Origin: an uncultured Clostridia bacterium
GTDB lineage: Bacteria; Bacillota; Clostridia; Oscillospirales; Acutalibacteraceae
Reading direction: 5' to 3'
Assembly (NCBI GenBank): GCA_945875045.1
Contig: CAMCIX010000113.1
Coordinates: forward strand, 1-5,965
Length of the DNA stretch: 5,965 bases
Below are positions 1 through 5,796 of the stretch, one piece after another. Numbering within the stretch: position 1 is the first letter of the stretch; each line of letters opens with the position of its first letter. The position numbers and the translations under genes are program-made. Under the pieces are notes generated by a model. The model made no database searches. It was not told where the DNA came from and saw nothing but the letters and a program-made list of their open reading frames with translations.

Positions 1-631
1 GGTTGGGGTTACCACCCGGAAGCCAATTAATTTGTACCGTATCGCCATCCCCATCCACTGCTTCATTTCCCCATTCCGTATCCTGACTTGCCCTAGGAAA
101 ATACAAATTATAATTCTCCATATAGCTCTTCTTGACTAATATGATATACGCCGCTTGATTTTCAGTTTTATACACGAAAAAATTATTATCAGAGGGTTTT
201 TTTGCTCGGATGACCTGAAATCTTCCGCTACGCAATTGGATAACGTATGCGATCCAACTACTATAATCGAAATTATCCGCCCCATCAACTACCACTAAAT
301 AATTTTCGATGCTGAAGACATGGTTAGGATGAAAAGTTTCATTAAGCTTTTGCAGCCACGGACTGAGCAGGATGACATTGGGGTTTCCTTCAAAAGTGTT
401 ATAGGCATCTATCGGATAAATATTTTTCTCCGGCGGGACAAACGTGTTTTCATTCACTGCCGTATTGGAAGTGGAAACATTATTTTCTATGGTAACGGCG
501 GGAAGGATCAAAGCGTAGACCGTGCAGAACACCACCACGCAGGCAAGGCAGGTCATAACCCTATACCACCGTTTTTTCCATTGGCGCGTCTTAGTATATT
601 TTTCTGCGCCTTGCGGAGCTTCTCTCTTCAT
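1..631 (-). CDS. Large cell-surface/adhesin-like protein, N-terminal part (runs off window)
   Basis: Only the first 210 codons are present; the frame is still open at base 1, so the rest lies outside. Residues 1-23 are basic (KTRQWKKRWYR). They are followed by a hydrophobic leader (about 24-46) ending in FCTVYALILPAVTIE, a leader type I know from large secreted wall-anchored proteins of Clostridia, often with Cna-B/SpaA repeats and a sortase signal at the far end. After residue 50 comes a low-complexity Asn/Thr stretch, then an unrecognised beta-rich region (YLVVVDGAD at 111-119, WIAYVIQLRSGRFQVI at 126-141) reaching a Gly/Asp segment. The ATG is chosen because the 14 bases at 637-650 (minus strand) match the complement of the 16S 3' end at 12 positions. 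The frame is open a further 37 codons upstream to the TAG at 743-745, so a longer product cannot be excluded. No promoter was seen in 632-742. Surface location and adhesin role are inferred from the leader only. Confidence 0.75.
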   Translation of the reverse strand, partial: MKREAPQGAEKYTKTRQWKKRWYRVMTCLACVVVFCTVYALILPAVTIENNVSTSNTAVNENTFVPPEKNIYPIDAYNTFEGNPNVILLSPWLQKLNETFHPNHVFSIENYLVVVDGADNFDYSSWIAYVIQLRSGRFQVIRAKKPSDNNFFVYKTENQAAYIILVKKSYMENYNLYFPRASQDTEWGNEAVDGDGDTVQINWLPGGNPN

Positions 632-636
632 ATCCC

Positions 637-650
637 GATCACCATCTTTC
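637..650 (-). promoter_or_regulatory. Extended Shine-Dalgarno deciding the start of the surface-protein gene
   Basis: Read on the minus strand this is GAAAGATGGTGATC, against the ideal GAAAGGAGGTGATC complementary to the 16S rRNA 3' end (12 of 14 positions). It ends five bases before the ATG at 629-631. It favours that ATG over the TTG codons in the open frame upstream. Confidence 0.55.
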
Positions 651-742
651 CAATACAATCTTCCGAAGCCCGGCAGTTGCCGGACGCGGAAGACAATTTT
701 TCTCAATATCCCGATTGATTCAAAAACAAATTTGGGAATAAT

Positions 743-1417
743 CTAAAATAGATAAATCGCATTTGCTATACGTTCTGCAAGCTTAAATTTTCTCCTCGGA
801 TGAATATCAGCACTTTCACATATATCTCGGCAGATAACCGATTTTACATAAGGCTCTTTATCTTGGATTTCCACCTGCGCGCGCTGTATTTCGTGCCATG
901 CGCTACCGTTGCGATCATCGTTATCGGCTATCTGTACTACAACAAAGGGCAGTCTTTCATCTTTAAATTCCATACGCCAGGAATTAATCAGCGCAGAAAG
1001 CATTTCACCGCATATTTCGCTTTCCTTATCGGTGTAGTTGCTTTCTCCCTGATACCAAACCACTCCTGAGGCAGAAAACGGGATTATGCGCTTTGTTTGA
1101 AAATCAAAGAGAAAAGAATGTTCTTTATTCCAAATAAACTGATTATCAAAGCATTCTGTTATTGGAATATTAAAAGCTTGGTTTTTAAAAACATAATCCG
1201 GCAAATAGCTTTGTATGTCCGCCGCGCCCTGATAACAGGTTATTAACCCCACAGCATGATGGGTTTTTTCTTGAAGCATCATTCCAACCATATATCCGAG
1301 GCTTGACCAATCTCCGACGTTATCCTTTTCAGCTATTACCCAACCGTCCTGTGGGAAGAATTTTTCCCCGCCGTCGGGACGTTCGGAAGAAAAAAGTCTT
1401 AGCAAATTATTATTTTT
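743..1417 (-). pseudogene. Sialate O-acetylesterase-type SGNH esterase, lacks N-terminal nucleophile block
   Basis: The family (SASA/sialate O-acetylesterase) removes acetyl esters from sialic acid or other sugars, outside the cell in gut bacteria. Counting from the TTG at 1403-1405, visible blocks are CYQGAADIQSYLP (57-69), PFSASGVVWYQGESN (109-123), RLPFVVVQIAD (151-161) and ESADIHPRRK (197-206), which carries the catalytic His; the end, LAERIANAIYLF, is typical of the family C-terminus. The block that should come first, the G-Q-S-N-M type motif with the nucleophilic Ser, is absent: the frame opens at 1417 right after a stop and starts inside the region that normally follows that motif. No ATG or convincing ribosome site stands in front of the TTG. 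The upstream fragment in the -1 frame ends here, so this is most likely the C-terminal domain of the same broken secreted protein. An inactive but translated remnant is possible. Confidence 0.8.
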
Positions 1418-2667
1418 GTATAGTTAACATTATTCATCGGCGAAGCTTCACCGTCATAAACCGCAAATCCTCTGCCGCTGAAATATATCGTTACCTTATC
1501 TGCATATCCGCCGTTCAGGTCGGCGTTTATCATCTGACCCGCCGACTGGGAACGGAAGCTTAAAGAAACAGCCTGTTCTTTATCGTCAAATAAAATAGCG
1601 GAAAAATCAGTTTCAAAGTTTTCAAGAACCGCTTCGTATCCATCGTTGGTCTTTGTAACAAGGGACATTGTCTGCTTTAAAAGTATATGATCTTTAGCAT
1701 ATTCTCCAACATTTTGGTATGCCAATAGCCTGTATCCGTTCGCAATATACATCGCGCCGTAATATCCGTCGCCGATTCCGGATTCAACATGACGACTGTA
1801 AAACTCAGGAGCCTTTGCAAATTTGCGAGTTCCGCTAACATTTTGATCGAAATATACATTGAAAAGGGTACTTAGTTGACCCGCGGCTATCTGAGCGCCC
1901 GTCGTATATCCGAGCCATGCGTTTTCATCACCGTTGCGCTTATTGTAGTCAAAGCAATATTCGTCATCGCTGTTTCTGAAATAGTACTGACCCCACCAGC
2001 CGCCGTCGGGACCATCTGCACTTTCCTCGCAAACATACTTTGTGTGGAAACAGGAATATATCATAGCGTTCATTCCGAATCCATATCCGTTTGAATAATC
2101 GCTAAAATCGCAAACCTTTCCGTTATCATCAAGCCGCGTAACCTTTATATTGCCGTACTTTGCACCCGCGTTGGAGCCTGTTAAAGCAAAATAGCCGCCG
2201 ACAGAGCCTTCGGAAATTGCAATCGAATCCGACTCATATGAGCTGATTTCAGTATCACCGTCCAAAATAGAAAGCTTGAGCTTTTGTCCGATAACCGAAA
2301 CGCTTAAATGGTATTCCTTGCCCCTCGAAAGCTTAAGCCGCTTACCCGATTTATCCTTAAGCATACCGTTGTAGGTAGGAGTATCCCACCAAGCGTTCGC
2401 TTTAAGGAGGAGGTTACCGTTTGGATCAAAGCTAAGAATTGACTGATTTCCGTCAACAACACTTCCTGCGCTCTTTGCACGGAAAATAATTGCAAGACTG
2501 TCGCTTCCATCTGCTACTGCATCGCTTGCTTCATGGAACATAAAGTCGGTTTCAAATTTGAAATTATTAAGTACGGCGAATTTTGAAGGAGTATTGTCGC
2601 GCAGATAAAGTAGGTTAGCCTGTCTGAAAAGAGTGGCGTCACCACCCGAATATGCAGTACAATAAAT
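1399..2667 (-). pseudogene. Central fragment of secreted multidomain protein: LamG-like module plus truncated second copy
   Basis: This open stretch of 422 codons continues in exactly the same frame as the signal-peptide fragment upstream, separated only by the TAG at 2668-2670. It first completes module 1: a LamG/concanavalin-like beta sandwich (FETDF at 2556-2542, SLAIIFRAKSAG, GKEYHLSVSVIGQKLKLSILDG, then GNIKVTRL near 2130). A second copy begins at CDFSDYSNGYGF (near 2110) and reaches its own FETDF at 1617-1603, with SLSFRSQSAG following. It then stops at TAA (1399-1401) about 65 residues before module 1 would end. Modules of this kind are common in secreted glycoside hydrolases and esterases and are thought to bind or position sugars; that role is inferred. 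An ATG at 2541 could start an internal product, but it lies within the FETDFM motif, would have no signal peptide and has no good ribosome site, so a fragment of a larger gene is the better reading. Confidence 0.75.
1402..2111 (-). repeat. Module 2 of the tandem duplication, cut short
   Basis: Starts at CDFSD, then QYYFRNSDDEYCFDYN, NGYRLLAYQ, HILLKQ, FETDF and SLSFRSQSAG, matching the anchors of module 1. It breaks off after VYDGEASPMNNVNYTKIII, where module 1 would have another 65 or so residues. The truncation coincides with the frame change into the esterase domain. Confidence 0.45.
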
Positions 2668-2934
2668 CTATTTGCCGTCAATCGTCCAGGTCGGTATACC
2701 CTTTTCGGCTAATTTTCCGCAGCCGTCCATATCAAATCTCGTGTGGGCGCCTGTATCGGGAAAAACATTTCCGTCAATCAGATATCCGTTCACTCCGTTA
2801 CGTTCAAAGTACTGAAGCTTCTCGGCTGTTTCGGGATAGTGCTGAAAGCAGTAGAACAAGAACTTATTTTTCAGATACTCTGCTTCAGGCGAATCCTCAT
2901 CTGACACTGCACCGCCTTTAAGGTCTGAAAAATC
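2115..2934 (-). repeat. Module 1 of a diverged tandem protein-level duplication
   Basis: Runs from DFSD (residue 43 of the reconstructed protein) through QYFERNGVNGYLID, the DGK(stop)IYCTAYSGGDATLFRQ stretch and FETDF (169-173) to NIKVTRL. Anchors recur in the same order in the next module, 275 to 313 residues later, so the copies differ by insertions. The similarity is at amino-acid level and judged by eye. Confidence 0.45.
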
Positions 2935-3060
2935 CGCCTCAAAGGAATAGCGCTCGGTCTCTGCAAACGGTATAATGCCGGATATGTAGGTTATACCTAA
3001 CAAAATGCTGAAGCAGAGCAAAATCGAGCACAGTGATTTTGGAATTTTTCGCATTTCCAT
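2668..3060 (-). pseudogene. N-terminal fragment of the same secreted protein: signal peptide and start of module 1
   Basis: It has 130 codons from an ATG at 3058-3060, which is preceded by AAAGGGG six bases upstream; an upstream in-frame TTG/ATG extension (to 3105) would bury the signal peptide and lacks such a site. Residues 1-9 are basic, 10-31 hydrophobic (SLCSILLCFSILLGITYISG), with likely cleavage near PFA-ET (33-34), so the product is exported. DFSD at 43-46 opens module 1, aligning with the DFSD that opens module 2 in the downstream fragment. The frame ends at an amber codon within the sequence TWTIDGK-stop-IYCTAYSGGDATL, and the residues after the stop continue the module. A point mutation of a Tyr, Gln, Lys or Trp codon would explain this. 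As it stands only a short secreted peptide of unknown use would be made. It is divergent from the araC-type regulator, its probable controller. Confidence 0.75.
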
Positions 3061-3076
3061 ATTTTTCCCCTTTCTT

Positions 3077-3117
3077 TGCTTAAACATTGTTATCAATTTG
3101 ACCAAAATGCTTAAACA
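3077..3117. repeat. Two TGCTTAAACA direct repeats 31 bp apart
   Basis: Identical 10-mers at 3077-3086 and 3108-3117, start to start 31 bp, about three helical turns. AraC-family regulators often bind direct half-sites with near-integral turn spacing. They lie between the proposed -10 and the start codon of the decayed secreted-protein gene, a place that would suit repression. Operator function is inference. Confidence 0.3.
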
Positions 3118-3137
3118 GAAAATTATTTTTCGTGTAA

Positions 3138-3143
3138 ATTATA
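3138..3143 (-). promoter_or_regulatory. Possible -10 box (TATAAT) for the decayed secreted-protein gene
   Basis: A perfect TATAAT on the minus strand lies 77 bases upstream of the start codon. The hexamer 17 bases further up (GGAAAT, 3161-3166) is a poor -35, which would fit an activator-dependent promoter. The area is very AT-rich, so a chance match is possible. Confidence 0.4.
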
Positions 3144-3262
3144 ACATACAAATCATTCGCATTTCCATAAATATATGTGCTTGTTCTTTAACGATATTGA
3201 CTTATAAAGACTAAATTACATATTTTTCCTGCCCGATTCTTCAAATAATGGTACTTTTTTGC

Positions 3263-3291
3263 TTGACGAAACGAATAAATAAGCATATAAT
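3263..3291 (+). promoter_or_regulatory. Promoter of the AraC-type regulator
   Basis: TTGACG at 3263-3268 and TATAAT at 3286-3291, separated by 17 bases, a near-consensus housekeeping sigma promoter. Transcription would begin around 3298, giving a leader of about 24 bases that holds the ribosome site TGAGG (3309-3313). The regulator is therefore probably expressed without needing an activator. Confidence 0.75.
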
Positions 3292-3321
3292 AATGTCATT
3301 CTAATAAATGAGGCTGATTTT

Positions 3322-4185
3322 ATGATTTTGAAAAACCTACAGGAAACCGAAGAAGTAGCCTACGGTGAATATCTTGTAAGAAGTATTTATAATGTATCAG
3401 ATCATAGAAATCTTGTATTTTCGCCGCATTGGCATGAGTACTGTGAAATACTGTTGATTTATTCAGGCTATTTGGATATACTCTCGGGCAACAAATGTTT
3501 TAGAGCCGTACCAGGCGATTTGGTTCTTTTCTCCGCCCGCGAGCTTCACTCCGGAATTTCGGATATTAACGGTTGCGTTTACCGTGCAATTCAGTTTAAA
3601 TGGAATGAAATTCTAAACTCATCTGCCGCAGAAAAAAGACTCCTTGAGGCTTTAAATAAAGGAATCTACAAAATCACATCTACGATTCATAATAATAAAG
3701 TGTTTGAGCTTTTCAACAAAATTATTAACATATGCAATGGGGACAAAGTATCACGACCACTGGCAGAGCGAGCTGTTTTATGCGAATTTTTGACATATCT
3801 GTTTGATAATTATTTGGAACAGCATTATGCCGTTTCAAAGTCAAACGACAGGTTTGATGATATTTTGCAATACATTAACGAAAACTACTGTTTGAATATA
3901 ACTACAGAGGAAATCGCGAAAAAATTTTCATACAATAAGTCCTATTTTTGCAGAATGTTTAAGCAAAAAATGCAGCTTTCACCAATCGATTATATTAATC
4001 TCTGCAGAATCGAACGTGCTCAGGCATTAATACGTCAAAACGAATTAAATCTAAGTGAAATTGCCTTACAGTGCGGTTATAACAGCGATACATATTTTTC
4101 CACAACATTTAAAAAGATCGTCGGAATGTCCCCTAAAGACTGGAAGGCTCAGTATTTTAAAAATAATGCATCGGACCGATTATAA
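3322..4185 (+). CDS. AraC/XylS-family transcriptional regulator with cupin sensor domain
   Basis: A 287-residue cytoplasmic DNA-binding regulator, normal full length for the family. The N-terminal half is a cupin-type ligand-binding fold: HWHEYCEILLIYSG (about 36-49) with the HxHE pattern, PGDLVLF (64-70) and ELHSG. The C-terminal 100 residues hold the two helix-turn-helix motifs: ITTEEIAKKFSYNKSYFCRMFK, then LSEIALQCGYNSDTYFSTTFKKIVGMSPKDW, the hallmark second motif of AraC proteins. TGAGG eight bases upstream supports the ATG. It is divergent from the broken signal-peptide/LamG/esterase gene, an arrangement typical of regulators that switch on a neighbouring sugar-utilisation gene; the ligand is probably a sugar, but nothing in the sequence identifies it. 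The gene looks intact although its presumed target is dead, so it may control other loci or simply not have decayed yet. It is clearly more AT-rich than the genes to the right. Confidence 0.93.
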   Translation: MILKNLQETEEVAYGEYLVRSIYNVSDHRNLVFSPHWHEYCEILLIYSGYLDILSGNKCFRAVPGDLVLFSARELHSGISDINGCVYRAIQFKWNEILNSSAAEKRLLEALNKGIYKITSTIHNNKVFELFNKIINICNGDKVSRPLAERAVLCEFLTYLFDNYLEQHYAVSKSNDRFDDILQYINENYCLNITTEEIAKKFSYNKSYFCRMFKQKMQLSPIDYINLCRIERAQALIRQNELNLSEIALQCGYNSDTYFSTTFKKIVGMSPKDWKAQYFKNNASDRL

Positions 4186-4256
4186 TTAGAAAATAAATGG
4201 TTCTTTATCGGTTTCTATTCACTTCTCTTTGTCTATTTAAGCGTGAAACAGAGGAA

Positions 4257-4535
4257 ATGTATTACGACAAGCTTGCAGACGACGCCGATGTTAACATCGA
4301 AGCCTACGAGGAGCGCATACGGCACTTTATCGACAACAGCTGCGATTCTGCCGCTGTAATCGAACGCCGGCTTAAGAAAATCGAGGCGCTGAAGCTCAAA
4401 AAATCTATCTACGAACAGGTACTTAAACGCCGGCTTGACGACCTCGACCGCGACTTTGCTCTTTTACAGACGCAGTCGCAGGAGCTGTCGGTCAGAGCCG
4501 GAAAGAACCAAATCAAAATGCCATTAGCGGCATAA
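4257..4535 (+). CDS. Small charged coiled-coil protein of unknown function
   Basis: I do not recognise this protein. From the ATG at 4257-4259 it has 92 residues: an acidic start (YYDKLADDADVNIEAYEERI), then a long amphipathic, highly charged helix from about residue 34 to 77 (IERRLKKIEALKLKK, LKRRLDDLDRDFALL) with Leu/Ile spacing like a coiled coil, and a short tail. No signal peptide or membrane segment is present. An in-frame ATG at 4197 would add 20 mostly hydrophobic residues, but composition changes sharply near 4250 and that stretch looks like the AT-rich tail of the regulator region. AGAGGA is only two bases from the 4257 ATG, too close to be ideal, so the start is uncertain and the gene could be the remnant of a longer one cut on its left side. 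It is followed directly by a hairpin. Confidence 0.5.
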   Translation: MYYDKLADDADVNIEAYEERIRHFIDNSCDSAAVIERRLKKIEALKLKKSIYEQVLKRRLDDLDRDFALLQTQSQELSVRAGKNQIKMPLAA

Positions 4536-4543
4536 AAAAACAG

Positions 4544-4573
4544 CACCGTCTGCCCTATCATGGGTAGGCGGTG
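4544..4573 (+). terminator. Hairpin after the coiled-coil gene
   Basis: A 12-bp stem pairs 4544-4555 with 4562-4573 (two G-U pairs in RNA) around a six-base loop, starting nine bases after the stop codon. AAACA before and TGTTT after can extend it with a small bulge. The following T-run is short (TGTTTGTCAATTTT), so it is a moderate rather than ideal intrinsic terminator. Confidence 0.65.
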
Positions 4574-4636
4574 TCGTGTTTGTCAATTTTCAACCTTTAA
4601 AAGGAAAAATGACAGACCGTATCACACCCAAATCAC

Positions 4637-4679
4637 AAAAAGAGACACCCGCCGAAATTTAGCGAATGTCTCTTTTTTT
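4637..4679. terminator. Bidirectional intrinsic terminator between converging transcription units
   Basis: A perfect 11-bp stem pairs AAAAAGAGACA (4637-4647) with TGTCTCTTTTT (4667-4677), with a possible inner CGC/GCG pairing in the loop. The T-run to 4679 serves plus-strand transcripts and the A-run at 4637-4641 gives a U-run on the minus strand. It lies 33 bases past the stop codon of the rubrerythrin gene, so it most likely ends the perR operon from one side and any read-through from the other. Confidence 0.75.
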
Positions 4680-4711
4680 CCTTATTTACTTGGGTTTGTA
4701 GATAATTTCAA

Positions 4712-5254
4712 TTACTTGAAATAACGACCTAAAAGACCCTCAAATGCCTTACCGTGACGAGCCTCGTCGCGTGCCATCTCGTGTACGGTATCGTGGATAG
4801 CGTCGAGGTTGAGCTCCTTAGCGAGCTTAGCAAGCTCGGTCTTGCCAAGGGTAGCGCCGTTTTCGGCGTCAACGCGCATCTCAAGATTCTTCTTGGTGCT
4901 GTCGGTTACGACCTCGCCGAGCATCTCTGCAAACTTAGCGGCGTGTTCAGCCTCTTCATAAGCCGCTTTTTCCCAGTAAAGACCGATTTCGGGATAGCCC
5001 TCGCGGTGAGCAACTCTTGCCATAGCAAGGTACATACCTACCTCACAGCACTCGCCGTTGAAGTTCTCGCGAAGACCGTCGATTATTCTCTGGTCAACAC
5101 CCTTAGCAATGCCTACAACGTGCTCGGCAGCCCAGGTCTTTTCAGTAGCCTGCTCGGCAAACTTTGAAGCGGGAGCGTGGCAGATGGGGCACTCCTCGGG
5201 AGCGGATTCGCCCTCGTAAACATAACCGCAGACAAGACATACATACTTTTTCAT
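4712..5254 (-). CDS. rbr: Reverse rubrerythrin (rubredoxin domain first, then diiron domain)
   Basis: Cytoplasmic non-haem iron protein that in anaerobic clostridia reduces hydrogen peroxide, and in some cases oxygen, with electrons from NADH via partner oxidoreductases. It has 180 residues. The N-terminal rubredoxin knuckles are CLVCG (Cys6, Cys9) and CPIC (Cys22, Cys25), which bind one iron. A ferritin-like four-helix domain follows with the diiron-ligand patterns ENFNGECCE (63-71), EEAEH (100-104, E101xxH104) and DEARH (163-167, E164xxH167). In classical rubrerythrin the rubredoxin part is C-terminal; here it comes first, which defines the reverse type. The ATG at 5252-5254 is chosen because GGAGGAA (5261-5267) sits at ideal distance and the rubredoxin domain begins at once; an in-frame upstream start would overlap perR. 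It is the second gene of the perR operon, 19 bases after the perR stop, with no promoter of its own, so peroxide control through PerR is expected. Confidence 0.95.
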   Translation of the reverse strand: MKKYVCLVCGYVYEGESAPEECPICHAPASKFAEQATEKTWAAEHVVGIAKGVDQRIIDGLRENFNGECCEVGMYLAMARVAHREGYPEIGLYWEKAAYEEAEHAAKFAEMLGEVVTDSTKKNLEMRVDAENGATLGKTELAKLAKELNLDAIHDTVHEMARDEARHGKAFEGLLGRYFK

Positions 5255-5273
5255 TTTAATTTCCTCCGTTAAG

Positions 5274-5657
5274 TTAATTTTTTTCTTTTGTATTACATTC
5301 ACCGCACACACCGCTTACAATGTAAACCGAGGAGTCGGGAGTGAAACCCCGGCTTTGCGCCGTTTCGGCAAAATAATCGGTTTCAAGCGGCAGGTCGGTA
5401 ATTTTCCCGCAGAGCTTGCAATGAAGATGCAGGTGCGGAGAATTATTACCGTCGAAACGCTCATAACCGTCGCCTACCGAAACCGAAAGCACCTTGCCCG
5501 CCGCGCTTAAGGCGGCGAGATTTCGGTATACCGTGCCGAGACTAATGTTCGGTATCGTTTCACGAACCCGATCGTACACCTGATTCGCAGTAGGGTGAGT
5601 ATCGGTCGAACATAATACTTTAAGAATTGCTTCACGCTGACGTGAGTATTTTTTCAT
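5274..5657 (-). CDS. perR: PerR-type peroxide-sensing repressor (Fur family)
   Basis: A 127-residue dimeric metal-dependent repressor that lets go of DNA when peroxide oxidises its iron-binding histidines. The N-terminal winged helix includes [10 protein letters not shown] and the Fur-family recognition region [13 protein letters not shown] (38-50). All five regulatory metal ligands of Bacillus subtilis PerR (His37, Asp85, His91, His93, Asp104) are matched by His21, Asp69, His75, His77 and Asp88, each offset by exactly 16. Asp at the last position, rather than the Glu usual in Fur, supports PerR. Cys80-x2-Cys83 and Cys118-x2-Cys121 form the structural zinc site. The ATG at 5655-5657 follows a GGGTGAT ribosome site; a TTG four codons upstream is less likely. 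The N-terminus is shorter than the Bacillus protein by about 16 residues. First gene of the operon with reverse rubrerythrin, under a promoter that carries a PerR-like box. Confidence 0.93.
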   Translation of the reverse strand: MKKYSRQREAILKVLCSTDTHPTANQVYDRVRETIPNISLGTVYRNLAALSAAGKVLSVSVGDGYERFDGNNSPHLHLHCKLCGKITDLPLETDYFAETAQSRGFTPDSSVYIVSGVCGECNTKEKN

Positions 5658-5672
5658 ATAATCACCCAAATC

Positions 5673-5685
5673 AGTAATGATTACT
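5673..5685. promoter_or_regulatory. PerR-box-like operator
   Basis: AGTAATGATTACT is a perfect 13-base palindrome around a central base. It contains the full core TAATNATTA of the known PerR box (TTATAATNATTATAA); the outer bases differ. It covers the predicted transcription start of the perR operon, where a bound repressor would block initiation, so autoregulation and control of the rubrerythrin gene are inferred. Confidence 0.7.
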
Positions 5686-5690
5686 ATTTT

Positions 5691-5718
5691 ATTATACCCG
5701 CTTTTTTTATTTTGTCAA
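5691..5718 (-). promoter_or_regulatory. Promoter of the perR-rubrerythrin operon
   Basis: On the minus strand TTGACA (5713-5718) and TATAAT (5691-5696) are both perfect, with a 16-base spacer. The start would fall near 5684, inside the PerR-like palindrome, about 27 bases before the perR ATG. Confidence 0.8.
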
Positions 5719-5735
5719 GAACTTTTTTTAAAAAC

Positions 5736-5764
5736 TTGACATTTTTTTATCAATGTTTTATTAT
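5736..5764 (+). promoter_or_regulatory. Promoter of rex
   Basis: TTGACA (5736-5741) and TATTAT (5759-5764), 17 bases apart. The start would fall near 5771, followed by the ribosome site GAGTGAT (5787-5793) before the rex ATG. It stands back to back with the perR promoter, the two -35 boxes being 17 bases apart. Confidence 0.7.
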
Positions 5765-5796
5765 TAAATAGGAAATAAAGATAGAAGAGTGATTTA

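Noticed and set aside
320..718. Plus-strand open frame of 132 codons
   Set aside because: It is opposite to the surface-protein gene, whose minus-strand product has a recognisable leader and a strong ribosome site; the plus-strand translation shows no family motif.
1399..1417. Programmed -1 frameshift between the central fragment and the esterase domain
   Set aside because: The A-rich stretch does not form a canonical X-XXY-YYZ heptamer in the zero frame, and missing domain parts on both sides point to a deletion instead.
1876..2094. Plus-strand hydrophobic open frame of 72 codons
   Set aside because: It is a mirror of the LamG-like module on the other strand, with no ribosome site or known motif.
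2668..2670. Reassigned or suppressed amber codon (for example pyrrolysine or TAG as Gln)
   Set aside because: No other gene here uses TAG internally except in the same decayed locus, and the known pyrrolysine protein families are not involved.
3180..3262. Riboswitch or small RNA in the araC-side intergenic gap
   Set aside because: The stretch is AT-rich without a stable hairpin or a recognisable conserved core.
4582..4613. Imperfect palindrome between the two hairpins
   Set aside because: Its arms are A/T-rich with mismatches and no T-run follows; it is probably chance in AT-rich spacer sequence.
4754..5167. Plus-strand open frame of 137 codons
   Set aside because: It is antisense to the unmistakable reverse rubrerythrin and arises from that gene's codon bias.
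5742..5790. Rex operator upstream of rex
   Set aside because: No sequence close to TTGTTAA-n4-TTAACAA could be found; only AT-rich partial matches occur.
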